DNA of 64,000 nt from Piromyces finnis. Taxonomy: Eukaryota; Neocallimastigomycota; Neocallimastigomycetes; Neocallimastigales; Neocallimastigaceae. Position 1 is the stretch's first letter; each line of letters begins with the position of its first letter. Below are positions 36,990-48,194 of the stretch, one piece after another. The translations under genes and the position numbers were made by a program. The notes under the pieces were generated by a model. It was given only the letters and a program-made list of their open reading frames with translations. It made no database searches and was not told the origin of the DNA. The DNA lies in the NCBI GenBank assembly GCA_002104945.1, contig MCFH01000063.1:232420-296419 (forward strand), given 5' to 3'.

Positions 36990-37975
36990 ATCATAGTAAC
37001 TAAGACTGGTTTATAAAGAATATAAAAAAAAGTATAAAATGTAATAGAATAAATTATAATAATCATAAAATATTTTATTACATAAAAATATTAAATATGG
37101 CAAGAAATAATCTTTGATCTAATTTAAATTAAATCATTTTATTTTACTTTAAATTTGTTTTATTTTTTTTAAAAGTGTTAAATTATAGGTGAAATATAGT
37201 ATATCACCAAACTTAAAAATAAAAAGTTATTATTTTTCTTATCTTTATTTTCATTGAATAACCAATAGAAATTCGTTATTTTCTCAATTCATTGTAATAC
37301 TAGTTACACAAAATAGATTAATTTTAATGAAGAATGAAAACATAATATTTAATTTATAATTTTTTTGTTTTAAAATTTGCGGTCTTTTCAATCTATTATA
37401 AATTAAAAGATTTTTAATTTAAAATTTAATTTATTTTTCTCATTTTCATTTCTATATTTCTATTGTTACCTTATTTTTTAATTTATTTTTGGGTTACAAA
37501 AAAAATTAAAAAATTAATCCAAGATAAATTTTTTTATATGTAAATTTAATATTTGCGGTTTTTTTTTAATATTATTAGAATCAAATAAATGGCAAATTTG
37601 AACATTAAGAGAAGGTAAAAATTGTAAAAAGTGAAAAGTAGAAAAAAAAAAAAGTCTAATAATAATATGCTTTTAGTTAATCTAATAAAATAAATAATAA
37701 AACAATGACTTAAACTTTAATGGTTATATAAATATTAAAAGCTAAAAAATTGGTAAATATTTTTGTATTAAAGTATTCATTTATATTTATTAAATACTAG
37801 TATCTATACAATCATGTAATTAGCATCATTTTATAGTTTTACTAAGCATCTTAATGAAGAAATTACTTTAGTATATATTAAAGAACTTTTATAAATATTA
37901 AAATTAATAGAAACTTTAATTTCAACTTAAGGAAAAAATCAATAACTATTAATGAACATTATTTATAATGTCAAT
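36990..37975. other. AT-rich intergenic region
   Basis: Contains ATTTGCGGT at 37375-37383 and 37551-37559 (see findings). No gene seen; the last 150 bases may be the eroded 5' part of the GTPase relic. Confidence 0.5.
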
Positions 37976-38190
37976 GAGATTTCAAATTATATGATACTGG
38001 CGGTCAATCCAGAAGAATAATTATTATGGGTAGAAATTATTATCATTCTTAAACTACTTTATCATAATATAATTTAAAGTAGTAGAATAAAATTACTAGG
38101 ATTATCTAGAATGGAAAAATATTAATAGCACGTTCCATTAATAGTTGTAATACTTTGGCTTCCCAATGTAGACATGAAAAATAAATTAAT
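37975..38190 (+). pseudogene. Rab/Ras-type small GTPase relic
   Basis: Frame reads DFKLYDTGGQSRRIIIMGRN, matching the Rab G3 region (KLQIWDTAGQ, then YYRG). About 110 bases on, after a shift, PLIVVIL and NVDMKNK match the strand before and after the G4 motif (NKxD), which itself is altered. A TGA precedes the G3 block, and no P-loop is recognisable upstream. Short but specific similarity to the Rab family; clearly non-functional. Confidence 0.5.
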
Positions 38191-38194
38191 AATA

Positions 38195-38745
38195 ATGAAA
38201 TTACTGATGATATAAACCCAATAGGCAATGAAAGGGATAGTAGATTAAAAAAAATATATTTAAATTATATTGCAACTAAGAAAGGAAAAATTAGAATTTT
38301 TATCAGAAAATTTAGATAAATTTAGCAATGAAGAAATTAAGAAAGAAAAAAAAAGAAAGAAAAAGATTTAAAAATTTTATTAATATTGATAGATGTAGAT
38401 GTATGATGTATACTATATTAAATTTATGTAATTCATGCTTTTGAGATAGCAACTATATTAATAAAAGAATGCTAAAGGATTACAATAGATGATTCTTAAA
38501 GTTACCTGTGTTAATAATAATAATAATGACAATAAAATTTTGGTTAAACTTAAAGAAAATTCATCAAATTAAAAATATAAATATATTAAATATACAACTA
38601 TTTTAATATTTTAGATATAATAGCTAATCCTAATCACTATCTAAACATTAAAATTCATCAAATAATTTCGTATAAAGAGTATTATTGTTATTAATAAAAT
38701 TGGTCAAAAAAAAAAAAAAAATATTTTATATATTTTTTATTATTA
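38195..38745. other. Intergenic region, possible eroded coding DNA
   Basis: Lys/Glu-rich stretches (for example 38320-38380) alternate with stops; perhaps the tail of the GTPase relic or another dead gene. Not resolvable. Confidence 0.3.
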
Positions 38746-38750
38746 TTACC

Positions 38751-39165
38751 TATATATATATTTAACATTTTTATGCCTAGTAATAATTAATTTTATTAAT
38801 GATTGAATGGAATATATACAGCTTAATAATAATAATAATAATAAGGTTATTATTATTAATTAACTAATTAATTAAATATTAAACTTAAAGCTATCTTTGA
38901 TATTTTTTGTATTACATTTTAATAGTAAAATCAACTATTTTTATATACAAATAAAAGGAAATGGTAAAGATTATTTATTTAGTTATTTGGTTAATTAGAA
39001 AGATAAACTTGACATGTTTCGAATATTTCCATTATTTGATTATTTGTAAGTGGTTGGTTTTGTCCAAAAAGTAGCTGGAAAGTTATTTAATTTGTTTTTA
39101 TGTAAGTCTATTTTTTCTAAGGATTTAATTTGAGAAATAAGTAATGGTATTTCTGATATGTAAAT
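38751..39165 (-). pseudogene. Inverted, truncated duplicate of the 3' end of the LRR gene
   Basis: The reverse complement of 38751-39165 matches 33668-34392: the last LRR (EIPLLISQIKSLEKIDLHKN), then the C-terminal end (NQPLTNNQIMEIFETCQVYL), the stop and the 3' flank through the AAT tract and the GCCTAGTAA block. About 150 bases are missing between PATFW and the next block (junction near 39061-39064). Substitutions are scattered, so the event is not brand new. No coding capacity remains. Together with the LRR gene it frames the esterase and the retroposon as inverted arms. Confidence 0.85.
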
Positions 39166-39169
39166 ATTT

Positions 39170-39707
39170 TTTTATGATTTATTAATCAGTCCTTTTTCCA
39201 CTTTTTATATATTATTGGAATATTAAAAAAGTGTTATAAAGAAAAGAACATTTACATTTTTTATTACTGTTTCTAATTAATAAATATATTCTATTTATGT
39301 TTTGTTGATAATATTTTTCATTATATTTTGAAAATATTTTATATTCTTTAAAAAGTCTTTTATTTTTTACTTTGAATAACTAAAAAAAATTACGAATGAA
39401 GAAAAATATATATATATAATATTTAATAAAATATTATAAAAGTTACTAAATTAATAATAATAATAATATTTAAATCAAAAATTGCTAATCTATATACTTC
39501 AATATTCTCTTAAAAATAAACTGTTCATTATCTACAAACAATGATTATTCAAGTAACCTTTTTTATCTTTTTTTTAATTAGAATTAATATTTATTATATA
39601 TAAAATAAATAAGAAAGGAAAAAAGAAAATTGGAGGTATTAAATAAAAAATAAAAAATATATTACTTTAATACTCAGAATGAAAAAAAAATTTTTTCATT
39701 AATTATT
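39170..39707. other. AT-rich intergenic region
   Basis: Nothing identifiable. Confidence 0.5.
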
Positions 39708-40087
39708 AAAAATAAAAAATAAAAAATAAAAAATAAAAAATAAAAAATAAAAAATAAAAAATAAAAAATAAAAAATAAAAAATAAAAAATAAAAAATAAA
39801 AAATAAAAAATAAAAAATAAAAAATAAAAAATAAAAAATAAAAAATAAAAAATAAAAAATAAAAAATAAAAAATAAAAAATAAAAAATAAAAAATAAAAA
39901 ATAAAAAATAAAAAATAAAAAATAAAAAATAAAAAATAAAAAATAAAAAATAAAAAATAAAAAATAAAAAATAAAAAATAAAAAATAAAAAATAAAAAAT
40001 AAAAAATAAAAAATAAAAAATAAAAAATAAAAAATAAAAAATAAAAAATAAAAAAATAAAAAATAAAAAATAAAAAATAAAAAATAA
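39708..40087 (+). repeat. (TAAAAAA)n heptanucleotide array, about 54 copies
   Basis: Runs of six A separated by single T, nearly perfect (one run of seven A near 40047-40053). It is the reverse complement of the array at 40545-40862. Confidence 0.95.
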
Positions 40088-40544
40088 TAAATTTTAATTA
40101 ATCGATTTTTTTATGCTATTATACTACTCATAACAAAATAACAAATAACCAATGAAAAAAAAAACTTTTTATTAATTATTTAATAAAAAAAAAGATTTTT
40201 TTATTTATATATTTTTTTTTCTTAATATTAAATTTAATAATAATAATTTTGATCATAAATAACAAATTTAAATAGATCAACTCTACCATATTAAATATTT
40301 TTTTATTTATGGTGATTATATATTTTAGTATCGTTGGACTTTATTATCTTAATTAACATAATTAGAATACATTATACTCTTTTTTTTTTTTTTTTGTATT
40401 TATTTTTAAATCTAGTTTTTTCAAATTTTTAATTTTTTTTAATTTTTTTTTTTATATTTTTTTTAAACATTTTAAATTTATTTTAATAAATATTTATATA
40501 AATAAAAAAAATTTATTAATTAAAAGAATTTTTTATTTTTTTTT

Positions 40545-40663
40545 TTTTATTTTTATTTTTTATTTTTTATTTTTTATTTTTTATTTTTTATTTTTTATTT
40601 TTTATTTTTTATTTTTTATTTTTTATTTTTTATTTTTTATTTTTTATTTTTTATTTTTTATTT

Positions 40664-40700
<37 letters not shown>

Positions 40701-40862
40701 ATTTTTTATTTTTTATTTTTTATTTTTTATTTTTTATTTTTTATTTTTTATTTTTTATTTTTTATTTTTTATTTTTTATTTTTTATTTTTTATTTTTTAT
40801 TTTTTATTTTTTATTTTTTATTTTTTATTTTTTATTTTTTATTTTTTATTTTTTATTTTTTT
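40545..40862 (+). repeat. (TTTTTTA)n heptanucleotide array, about 45 copies
   Basis: Runs of six T separated by A, with one five-T run near 40683-40687. Reverse complement of the array at 39708-40087, with about 457 bases between them. Confidence 0.95.
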
Positions 40863-40982
40863 TACTCACCATCAAAATCTCAATATACACCAACATCAAA
40901 ACCTTACTACAATTTTTTTTATGGGTAAAAATGGTGATTTATATTTTATATTAATTAAAGTTTCTAAATATTTAATATTGAA

Positions 40983-41065
40983 ATGATAATGGTTACACGT
41001 AATAAATTAAATTTTATGAATATTAAATGATAATGGTTACACATAATAAATTAATTAAATTTTCT
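40983..41065 (+). repeat. Short tandem duplication
   Basis: AATGATAATGGTTACACRTA followed by ATAAATTAA occurs at about 40981 and again about 44 bases later. A 63-codon frame starts in the second copy (41027-41218), but a minus-strand frame there is equally plausible, so no gene is called. Confidence 0.6.
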
Positions 41066-41219
41066 TTTTCTTATGGATTATTCATCATTTTGAGTATTAA
41101 AGCAATAACTTTCCAGGTTATAAAAACTTTTCTATTAGCAAAAGTAAGGTTTTTAATTCTTTCTTTCCCTCTAATGTTCATACCCAAAGATTTTAAAAAT
41201 AAAATTTTCATAGTATAGT

Positions 41220-41618
41220 TTTTATTTATTTGTTTAAATTCGTCTAATTTAATGTTAATATTAATATTGGTTCAAAATAAAATGTCCTCAATTGAAATTG
41301 ATAAATGCCCTGATGTTTAAAAAAAACACTTTATTCACTTAATAAAAAGTGATAAAATAATAATAATGAATAATAGAATTAAAAGTATATAGTTTTAAAA
41401 ATATTTATATTTATTCATTTTATTTTTATTTTTTTTTTATTTTTTTTATAGTATTACATATGTAAATGATGCTTAAATAATTAGGATAAAACCAAGTAAT
41501 CTTGTTCTTGTTTTTTTTATCATAAATATTTAGGCATCATTTTTCTTTTTTTTTTTTTTTTTTTTTAAATTTTATAAATTTTTAATAGATTCTTTAATAC
41601 AACAACAATAAAACAATA

Positions 41619-41657
<39 letters not shown>

Positions 41658-41895
41658 ATACTATTATATTTAAAAATACATAATAATATTAAAGTGTCAG
41701 CATTGTTTTTTGATGGTCTACTACTTTAATAAGAATACTAAGATTCTTCTAATGAATTATGTTTTTAGAAGAAATGTAATAATGAAATTTTATTTGATAG
41801 ACAATTCTTAATTAATTCTTATTTTAATTATTTGGAATTATATTCATAGTTACTTTTTTTTTTTTTTAAAAATAAAATAATAAATAATAAATATT
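41220..41895. other. AT-rich intergenic region
   Basis: An ATT trinucleotide run at 41620-41655. Nothing else seen. Confidence 0.5.
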
Positions 41896-41897
41896 AC

Positions 41898-42329
41898 TTA
41901 TTCTTGTTTAAATGAATTGCTTTCTAATTTTCTTGTTTTATCCGATTCTTCAATATCTTTAATAAGATCTTTGGCAAATGATGTATAAATGGCCTTTTTT
42001 AAAGTCAAATAGAAACATTGCAAAATCATTAAAATATTATAATTTTTATAAATAAATAAAAAAAAAGATACATTAATAAATATTTATATATAAATAAAGT
42101 TTTTTTTTTTCTTAAATAACTTACAAAAAGTAATTCAATAATAATATTAGAAACTATTTTAGTATAAAAGCAAATATTAATTATTTTTTTTATATCATCC
42201 ACGGTATCAAAATATTGAGGATCTTTTTTTTCATATACAAGTGTTGCCAATTCATCAATATTTCTTTTCATTTTAAAAGCTGGGACGCAAATAAATGTAA
42301 GAAGCACTTGATTAAATGATGAAAAACAA
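41898..42329 (-). pseudogene. 3' exons of a multi-pass membrane protein, 5' part missing
   Basis: Two exons join in phase 0: 42125-42329 and 41898-41993, with donor GTAAGT and acceptor AAAAAAG. The product piece of about 99 residues begins after a possible acceptor (TTTTAATAG at 42330) and reads SSFNQVLLTFICVPAFKMKR, IDELATLVYEKKDP, then a hydrophobic stretch (IVSNIIIELLF) and a hydrophilic tail ending KLESNSFKQE. It looks like the last membrane helix or helices and cytoplasmic tail of a membrane receptor or transporter. No upstream membrane exons could be followed, although an extracellular-like relic lies at 42595-42717 on the same strand. I treat it as a decayed or partial gene; intact 5' exons in an unusual form are not excluded. 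Confidence 0.45.
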
Positions 42330-42594
42330 CTATTAAAAATAATTAAAAAGTTTTTCTTTTTCTTTTAAAAGATGAATTTTAATAAATAAATAAATAAATA
42401 AATAAAAAAATCAATATTAGGTATATTTTTTTTCATTTCTAAATAAAATTTATTATAATATTTAATTATGAATTATGTAAAAGGAATATTCTGGATTATA
42501 ATTACCTTTTGTTTCCCATATTCTATTTTATACTAGAATTACCTACCAAAAAAGAATTTTCTTATGCTATATTTTTAACCATAAATTTTTTTTA

Positions 42595-42717
42595 TTTTAT
42601 TACGATTGGGCAGTTAAACTAATTTTAAAAATAATTCCCTACAACAAATTGTACATCACCATAATTATACATATTGGGGGTTCATCCACCACAAGAAAAA
42701 TAATATGGAAAACCCAT
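42595..42717 (-). pseudogene. Coding relic, extracellular-domain-like
   Basis: Minus strand reads MGFPYYFSCGG, stop, TPNMYNYGDVQFVVGNYF, two stops, FNCPIV. The residue pattern is strongly protein-like but interrupted by three stop codons. It may be the ectodomain of the same dead gene as the exons at 41898-42329. Family not certain. Confidence 0.35.
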
Positions 42718-42993
42718 GAATTATTATAATACAACACTCTTTTAACATTTCTTTTTTTTTTTTTTTTATTATTAAATATTATTATAAAAAATTTACAACA
42801 AAATATTTACAATGTATTTATTATTATTATTATTATTATTATTTTTACAAAAGATGATGATAAATAAAAAATAATAAATAATTTTATAAATAATTGTTAA
42901 CTATACAATAAATAAAAAAAGATAGATGATATTAAATGTATTTAAAATTATACATATTCTAAAAAAAATTAAAGCTTTTTAACTAGGTAAAAT

Positions 42994-43539
42994 TTAAGCC
43001 TTTGTACAGGTTTCAGATTTTAAGTAAGCTAAACCTTCCTTGTACCATTTTAAGTAAAGGTCAGAGGAAGCCTTTTGATACTTTGTATTAGAAAGAGTAG
43101 TTTGAATAGATTCAATGGTAAGACGAGTACATTCCTTAGATTGACAGGTAGAAGTGATAGCCTTTTTGAAATCTTGTTCAGTGAGTTGTTTAGTAGTAAT
43201 TAAAATATCACCGAATGGACAGTATTGACCATCACTTTCCATGTGACAATATAAATTGTTATCAGCATGCTTTTCCTTAACAAATTGAATTAAGGATTCC
43301 TTTTCATTTTCATTAATATTTTGACATTCTTCTTCAACAGTTAATGGGTTAACAAAGAAAGCTTGACATTTCTTAGAAAGAGAATCAACACAAGCTTGTT
43401 CTCTGTCTTCACCAACTTCAGCAGTACAGGCAGAAGTTATATTTAAAATTTGACTTTTACATTTTTCAAAACTAGCTAATGGAGCAGCAAGAGTAGAAGT
43501 AACAGCGAATAAAGTAAATAAAGCAGTAGAAAATTTCAT
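42994..43539 (-). CDS. Small secreted protein with 10 cysteines
   Basis: 181 residues, intronless, intact. Signal peptide MKFSTALFTLFAVTSTLAAP, cleaved near residue 18-20. The mature part is mostly alpha-helical by composition, with 10 Cys (an even number, fitting five disulphides) and motifs such as SLSKKCQAFFV, HMESDGQYCPFGD and STCQSKECTRLT. No catalytic signature. Its codons are richer in G and C than its surroundings, like the esterase and CotH genes, which suggests high expression. The fold resembles the many secreted Cys-rich proteins of fungi, but I cannot name a family. An ATTTGCGGT motif and GC-containing words lie about 275 bases upstream (43811-43840). Confidence 0.85.
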   Translation of the reverse strand: MKFSTALFTLFAVTSTLAAPLASFEKCKSQILNITSACTAEVGEDREQACVDSLSKKCQAFFVNPLTVEEECQNINENEKESLIQFVKEKHADNNLYCHMESDGQYCPFGDILITTKQLTEQDFKKAITSTCQSKECTRLTIESIQTTLSNTKYQKASSDLYLKWYKEGLAYLKSETCTKA

Positions 43540-43544
43540 TTTTG

Positions 43545-44639
43545 AATTCTTGAGATAATAAATGGGAATGAATAAAATTGCTTACTTAAATTTGAATAGT
43601 TTTATTTACAAAAATAAAAATTGTTAATGTTTTTTCCTTTTTTTTTTATTTATTTATTTACAATGATAAATTTGAATAATTACTTTTATCTTTTAAATAT
43701 TAAATAATTCGATAATAATAATAAAAAAAGAAAAAAAAAGAAAAACTTTTCCTTTTTATATTTTTTTTATTTTTGCCAAATTTTAATTTTTCTTTTTCCA
43801 AAATTAAAAAATTTGCGGTACATCATTAAAAAAGTTGCCGCATCTGCCGTTTTATTTATTAATAAATTAAATTTTTTAAAAATTTTAATATTCTATTAAT
43901 TTATTTTTTGTGTAATTTTAATTAAAATAAAAGTTTAAATCATATTAAAGTTAGAGTTTGTTCTATTCTACTATTGGATAAAATATAAATGAATTTAAAT
44001 TATTTATTTAAATCATTAATTTTTATTCATTGATTTATCATTAATTTAATAATAATTTATTTAAATTTATAATATTATTTATTTAATTTAAATTAAAAAC
44101 AATACACAGAAAAAATATAAATGAAATAAATTTAAATAAGAATTATTGGATATCTAATTAAATGAATATATAAATAATAAATTTAATAAATTTCAATAAT
44201 AATAAATGTATTAATAAATAAATAAATAATAATGATTAATAAAATTAATATTTAATTATTTTAATAATAAAAGAATATATAAAAGGAATATATAGTATAA
44301 TGCAATATAATAAAAAAAGTGTTTCTAATTAAATAATTATATTTATTTAATATATTTAATATATTTAATATTTTATTAATAATATTAATAATAATAAAAA
44401 TGAATAATATTTAATAAATAATAAATAATATTATTATTTATTATTTATTAATATTTATTTTATTATTAATATTGAATAATATTGAATAGTAACAATATAA
44501 TAATAAATAATAAATAATAATAATTAGAGTAATAATATGATATCAATTATATAAATTATAAACCTTAATTATTATAAATTTATCCAATTTATAATAATGC
44601 CATAAAACCCATAAATTTATTTATTATTTCACTTAAATG
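43545..44639. other. AT-rich intergenic region upstream of the secreted protein
   Basis: ATTTGCGGT at 43811-43819 and TTGCCGCATCTGCCG near 43830-43845 are unusual GC-containing words here. Farther right the sequence is A/T only. Confidence 0.5.
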
Positions 44640-44960
44640 ATATAATTGTGGCATATATTAAATCCATGATTATCACGAGAAATCTTTTACATAAATAAAT
44701 GTTATTTCTTATTTTATTTATGTTTATATACATGATTATTGACATTACTATATTTATATTATTACGAGAGAACTACTTTTCGTTACATTCTATTACATGT
44801 ATTTATACATTTACATTGTGACTTAAGCATTTAAATCAATACAATATATACAAATATATACAAATACATTTCAATACATTTCAATATAGTTTCACATTTC
44901 ACATATTCTAACCTTCCCCCTCAAACCTAGTTTTTCTCAATAGAAAAATTTGGTTTGCTA
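44640..44960 (-). mobile_element. Possible degraded LTR-retrotransposon end
   Basis: On the minus strand a polypurine tract GAGGGGGAAGG (about 44917-44927) is followed by TTAGAATATGTGAAATGTG, the order seen at Copia-type 3' LTR junctions. A similar CTAGATTTGAGGGGGAAA block is found near 45825-45840. No integrase or reverse transcriptase frame is recognisable in between. Weak evidence. Confidence 0.25.
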
Positions 44961-45995
44961 GTAAATATGTGTTTTTCATTATTACTTAAACTACTAACTA
45001 TAACTAAATCTAATGTTTAAAATTTTATATTTCAATAATTGAAATTTAATATATTTTACATGGCTAATTGATTTAAAGAATTTATATATTACCCTATAAC
45101 TTTATGGATAAATGGAAAAAACTTTTTGTATCGTTGGGTAATTTTAATATTTTAAAATTTTTGGATTGAATATTCATAAAGTATTATACCATCCATTAAG
45201 GATTGAAAGCCCTTCTGGTTTTACATTATCCCATATACTATTTTGGTTATCTCTCTGAGATTTACACAGTAGTATATTGATAACACATGGTTTTTTCTCT
45301 TTGATTTTACGTTCTTTCAACAACTCATGGTTCATCTCTTTTGGTTTTACATTCTCTTAACAACTCATGGTTAACCTCCTTAGTTTTACGTCCTTTTAAT
45401 AACTCATGTTTCACTCTTTAGTTTTTGTCAATTTTATGATTTTGTATTCTTTAATAACATAACATAGTTTTTTATATTTATTCATTAACTTTCAATAAAT
45501 TTTAATTGGTGTCTTTATAGTTATTTAGTTTATACATATTGAATTATAATATTTTCTTTTAGGTACTTTTCCTTCCTTTTATACATTTGTATTGGTTAAT
45601 TATTCTTATAATATTTAAGAATAATTTAAATTTGTATTTGATATTTCTATTTTTTTTTTTTTACGTATTGAATTTTATATATTTTCTAATTTTAATGTTT
45701 TAATTCATTCTTTCTATGTATTAAGCCTTAGTTTCTAAATACTATTTTAATTATTTCCATTTCCAATGCTTAACTAAAAACAAATATTGCTTTCTTGAAT
45801 TTTAAATTTCATATGTCTACTATTTCCCCCTCAAATCTAGATATTTAGTTATAAATATTTAGATTTGAAAATGAGAAATTTAAATTTCATAATTTAGTCA
45901 TATCATCTTCCCAGAGTATGTAATGAACGTAATATATTTATATATAGTGGGTTATATTCTTTTTTTTTGGCAATTACTTTTAAAGTTTTTAGAAT
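44961..45995. other. Region of moderate complexity without genes
   Basis: Includes the minisatellite at 45277-45440 and scattered G/C-containing words. It could be the interior of the decayed element noted at 44640, but no protein similarity is visible. Confidence 0.4.
45277..45440 (+). repeat. Minisatellite, about 42-bp unit, 3-4 imperfect copies
   Basis: Unit TTTTACGTTCTTTTAACAAC followed by TCATGGTTCATCTCTTTTGG recurs with substitutions; each copy contains ACTCATGGTT or a variant. Confidence 0.7.
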
Positions 45996-45999
45996 AAAA

Positions 46000-46323
46000 T
46001 TAAAAGTAAATTTCCTTCGTTTTTTCAATATAAATATCTTTATCATCAAACACCGATGTGTTTAGATAAAATCTTTCTATAAAAGGTTCATACGAAAGGA
46101 ATTTTTCAATAATTTTATAATTATGAAATAAAACGTCTGAAACACAATTTTTATAATAATCATTATCATTTATAGATTCATATTCACATATTTTAAGATC
46201 GAAAAATTTATAAAACATATTGTTATCCCCATCATAAATACATCTTTCATAATTTTTTGTATTTGAAATTGAAATGATATATACAAATAAATAATATATT
46301 AATATGAGAGAAGGATCACACAT
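46000..46323 (-). CDS. Small putative secreted protein
   Basis: 107 residues. The N-terminus (MCDPSLILIYYLFVYIISIS) is a plausible signal peptide or membrane anchor. The rest is hydrophilic and Tyr/Asp/Asn-rich with three or four Cys (ERCIYDGDNN, LKICEYES, YKNCVSDV). No splice site is obvious at the end. It could be a short secreted protein or the first exon of a decayed longer gene. No family recognised. Confidence 0.45.
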   Translation of the reverse strand: MCDPSLILIYYLFVYIISISNTKNYERCIYDGDNNMFYKFFDLKICEYESINDNDYYKNCVSDVLFHNYKIIEKFLSYEPFIERFYLNTSVFDDKDIYIEKTKEIYF

Positions 46324-46890
46324 TTTTTTATTAATAAAATTGGTTTTTTATTGTATTTTCAATAATTAATGTTTTTTTTTATAATTTCTATAAACATTTT
46401 ATTTAAAAAGTCATATTTAATCTTTTTTTTTTTTTTATTTTTAAAGTCCTTTTAAATAATTTTCATTTTATTAGAAAAAAAAAAATTAAATTTATTTGTA
46501 ACAAATGATTAACATTAAAAATATTGAACATTTTTTTTAAAAAAAAAAAACATTCAAACATTATCAATTGATTATTTTAATGTTATTATTTTTAAATTCT
46601 ACACTATTGAATGTGGTGTTGTCAAAAAGGATGAATAACTTTTGTAAAGTCTTTTTGGTTATCAAAATATTTATTTTTTTATTTTTTTATTTATTATAAT
46701 CATATCTACTTTCAAAAAATCAATAAAATAATCTTTAATTTGTACTACATTAAAAGATATAATAATAATAATAAATAAAGTTATATTATTAATTTAAAAT
46801 TAATTTATTTAAAAGAAATTTATGAATTTTTTTTTTTTTTTTTAAGCATTAAAGAAATTTTCAAAATAGAAGCATTTTAGAATAATAAGC
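46324..46890. other. AT-rich intergenic region
   Basis: Poly-A/poly-T runs only. Confidence 0.5.
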
Positions 46891-46892
46891 AA

Positions 46893-47100
46893 TAGACAAT
46901 TGAAATCTCATGAAATGTCATTAGTAAAGTTTTAGACAATTGAAATCTCATGAAATGTCATTAATATAATGAATTATAAAATTGGGATTTCATAAAGTGT
47001 CATTAGTAAAGTTTTTAGAAAATTGGGATTTCATAAAGTGTCATTAGTAAAGTTTTTAGAAAATTGAGATTTCATAAAGTGTCATTAGTAAAGTTTTAGG
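46893..47100 (+). repeat. Minisatellite, about 40-bp unit, 5 copies
   Basis: The unit AAATTGRGATTTCATAAAGT followed by GTCATTAGTAAAGTTTTTAG repeats five times. The first two copies (AATTGAAATCTCATGAAATG) form one subfamily and the last three another, so the array grew in two stages. No gene surrounds it. Confidence 0.85.
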
Positions 47101-47104
47101 AATA

Positions 47105-47689
47105 GATTAATGAATAACAACAATTTATTATGAATTAAAATAACAAGTAAATATTTTATTTTTTTTAAAAAAAAAAAAAGACTTTAAATAAATGATGTTT
47201 ATATAATTAATAGAAAAGAAAATAAAATTGGAATTTGGCTACATTCATTTATTTTTTTATAAAATAAAAAAGAAAATACATTATTTGAATTTTTTTAATA
47301 CAATTATCATATTTAACTGTTTTACTTTTTCACTATTTATTTCTAATTCATCTAATAATTAAAAACAATATTAAAACCTTGTAAATATGATCTAATTATG
47401 TAAATAAATATTAATAATTAATATCCTTTTATTTATTGGAAAAAAAAAGCAATTCAAACACCATTAATATTTATATACATTTTAAAATTGTTAATAATGA
47501 TTAGTTTTAGGATATAAAATAATTTTTTCTTTTTTAAAATGAATCTATCATGTTAGAAAAAAGTGGATCAGAATTTGCATCATCGTCATATATATTCAAG
47601 TCTAATGAAAAGTGGATTATTCATTAATTACAATCTAATTAGAATAGTTTAGAAATATAAGAAAATGACTTAATTCACTTGACCTCATT
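47105..47689. other. AT-rich intergenic region
   Basis: Some words with G/C near 47540-47600. No gene seen. Confidence 0.45.
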
Positions 47690-48190
47690 TTTTTTTTTTT
47701 ATGCACATAATACCTTTCTCTCATACATTAGAGGATGGATGATGGTGAAATCTTGAATGCTCATTTAATACTTAGTCTTAACCCTCTTAGTTTATCATAA
47801 TAAATAGTCATCCTTAAAGGTGCTAATCCCACATATATATAACTAACAATACTATTATTTTTTTTTCTAATAATATGACTTTGTCATATCCATTCCTTTA
47901 GTATCAAGTATCAAAAGATGCGATATTAAAATTTTTATGAAAAAGTAATATTGCTCTGGGGGTTTTTTGAATTGTTTACCTAAATAATAACATATGATTA
48001 ATCTTCTAATTTGAAATGTCATAGATACATTAAACATTTTCCAGTTGGCAAGATAATTTTGTATTTTGAAATTCTTGAATAATATTTTAAATGAACATCA
48101 TAATTCATAATCCAATCCATAGTAAAGCCTATTGTAAAATCTAAAAGTACACTGATTTACTTGATCGAACCAGAAGTTTTATACATGTTA
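47690..48190 (-). mobile_element. Decayed second copy of the SINE-like retroposon
   Basis: Read on the minus strand from 48190, it starts AAACTTCTGGTTCGATC (B-box GGTTCGA kept), then GATTTTACAATAGGC, TTTACTATGGATTGGATTAT and ACATTTCAAATTAGAAGATT. These match, in the same order and spacing, the element at 36418-36977. A poly-A of about 12 remains at 47690-47701. Most differences from the younger copy are C to T or G to A, as expected of decay toward A/T. Target duplications are no longer recognisable. Confidence 0.7.
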
Positions 48191-48194
48191 AGAC

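Noticed and set aside
36881-37066. Minus-strand poly-Phe frame
   Set aside because: Translation of the poly-A tail of the retroposon.
41027-41218. 63-codon frame (plus)
   Set aside because: A minus-strand frame over the same bases looks as plausible, and neither shows a domain or gene context.
46893-47100. Possible CRISPR array
   Set aside because: Units are contiguous and imperfect with no unique spacers, and the genome is eukaryotic.
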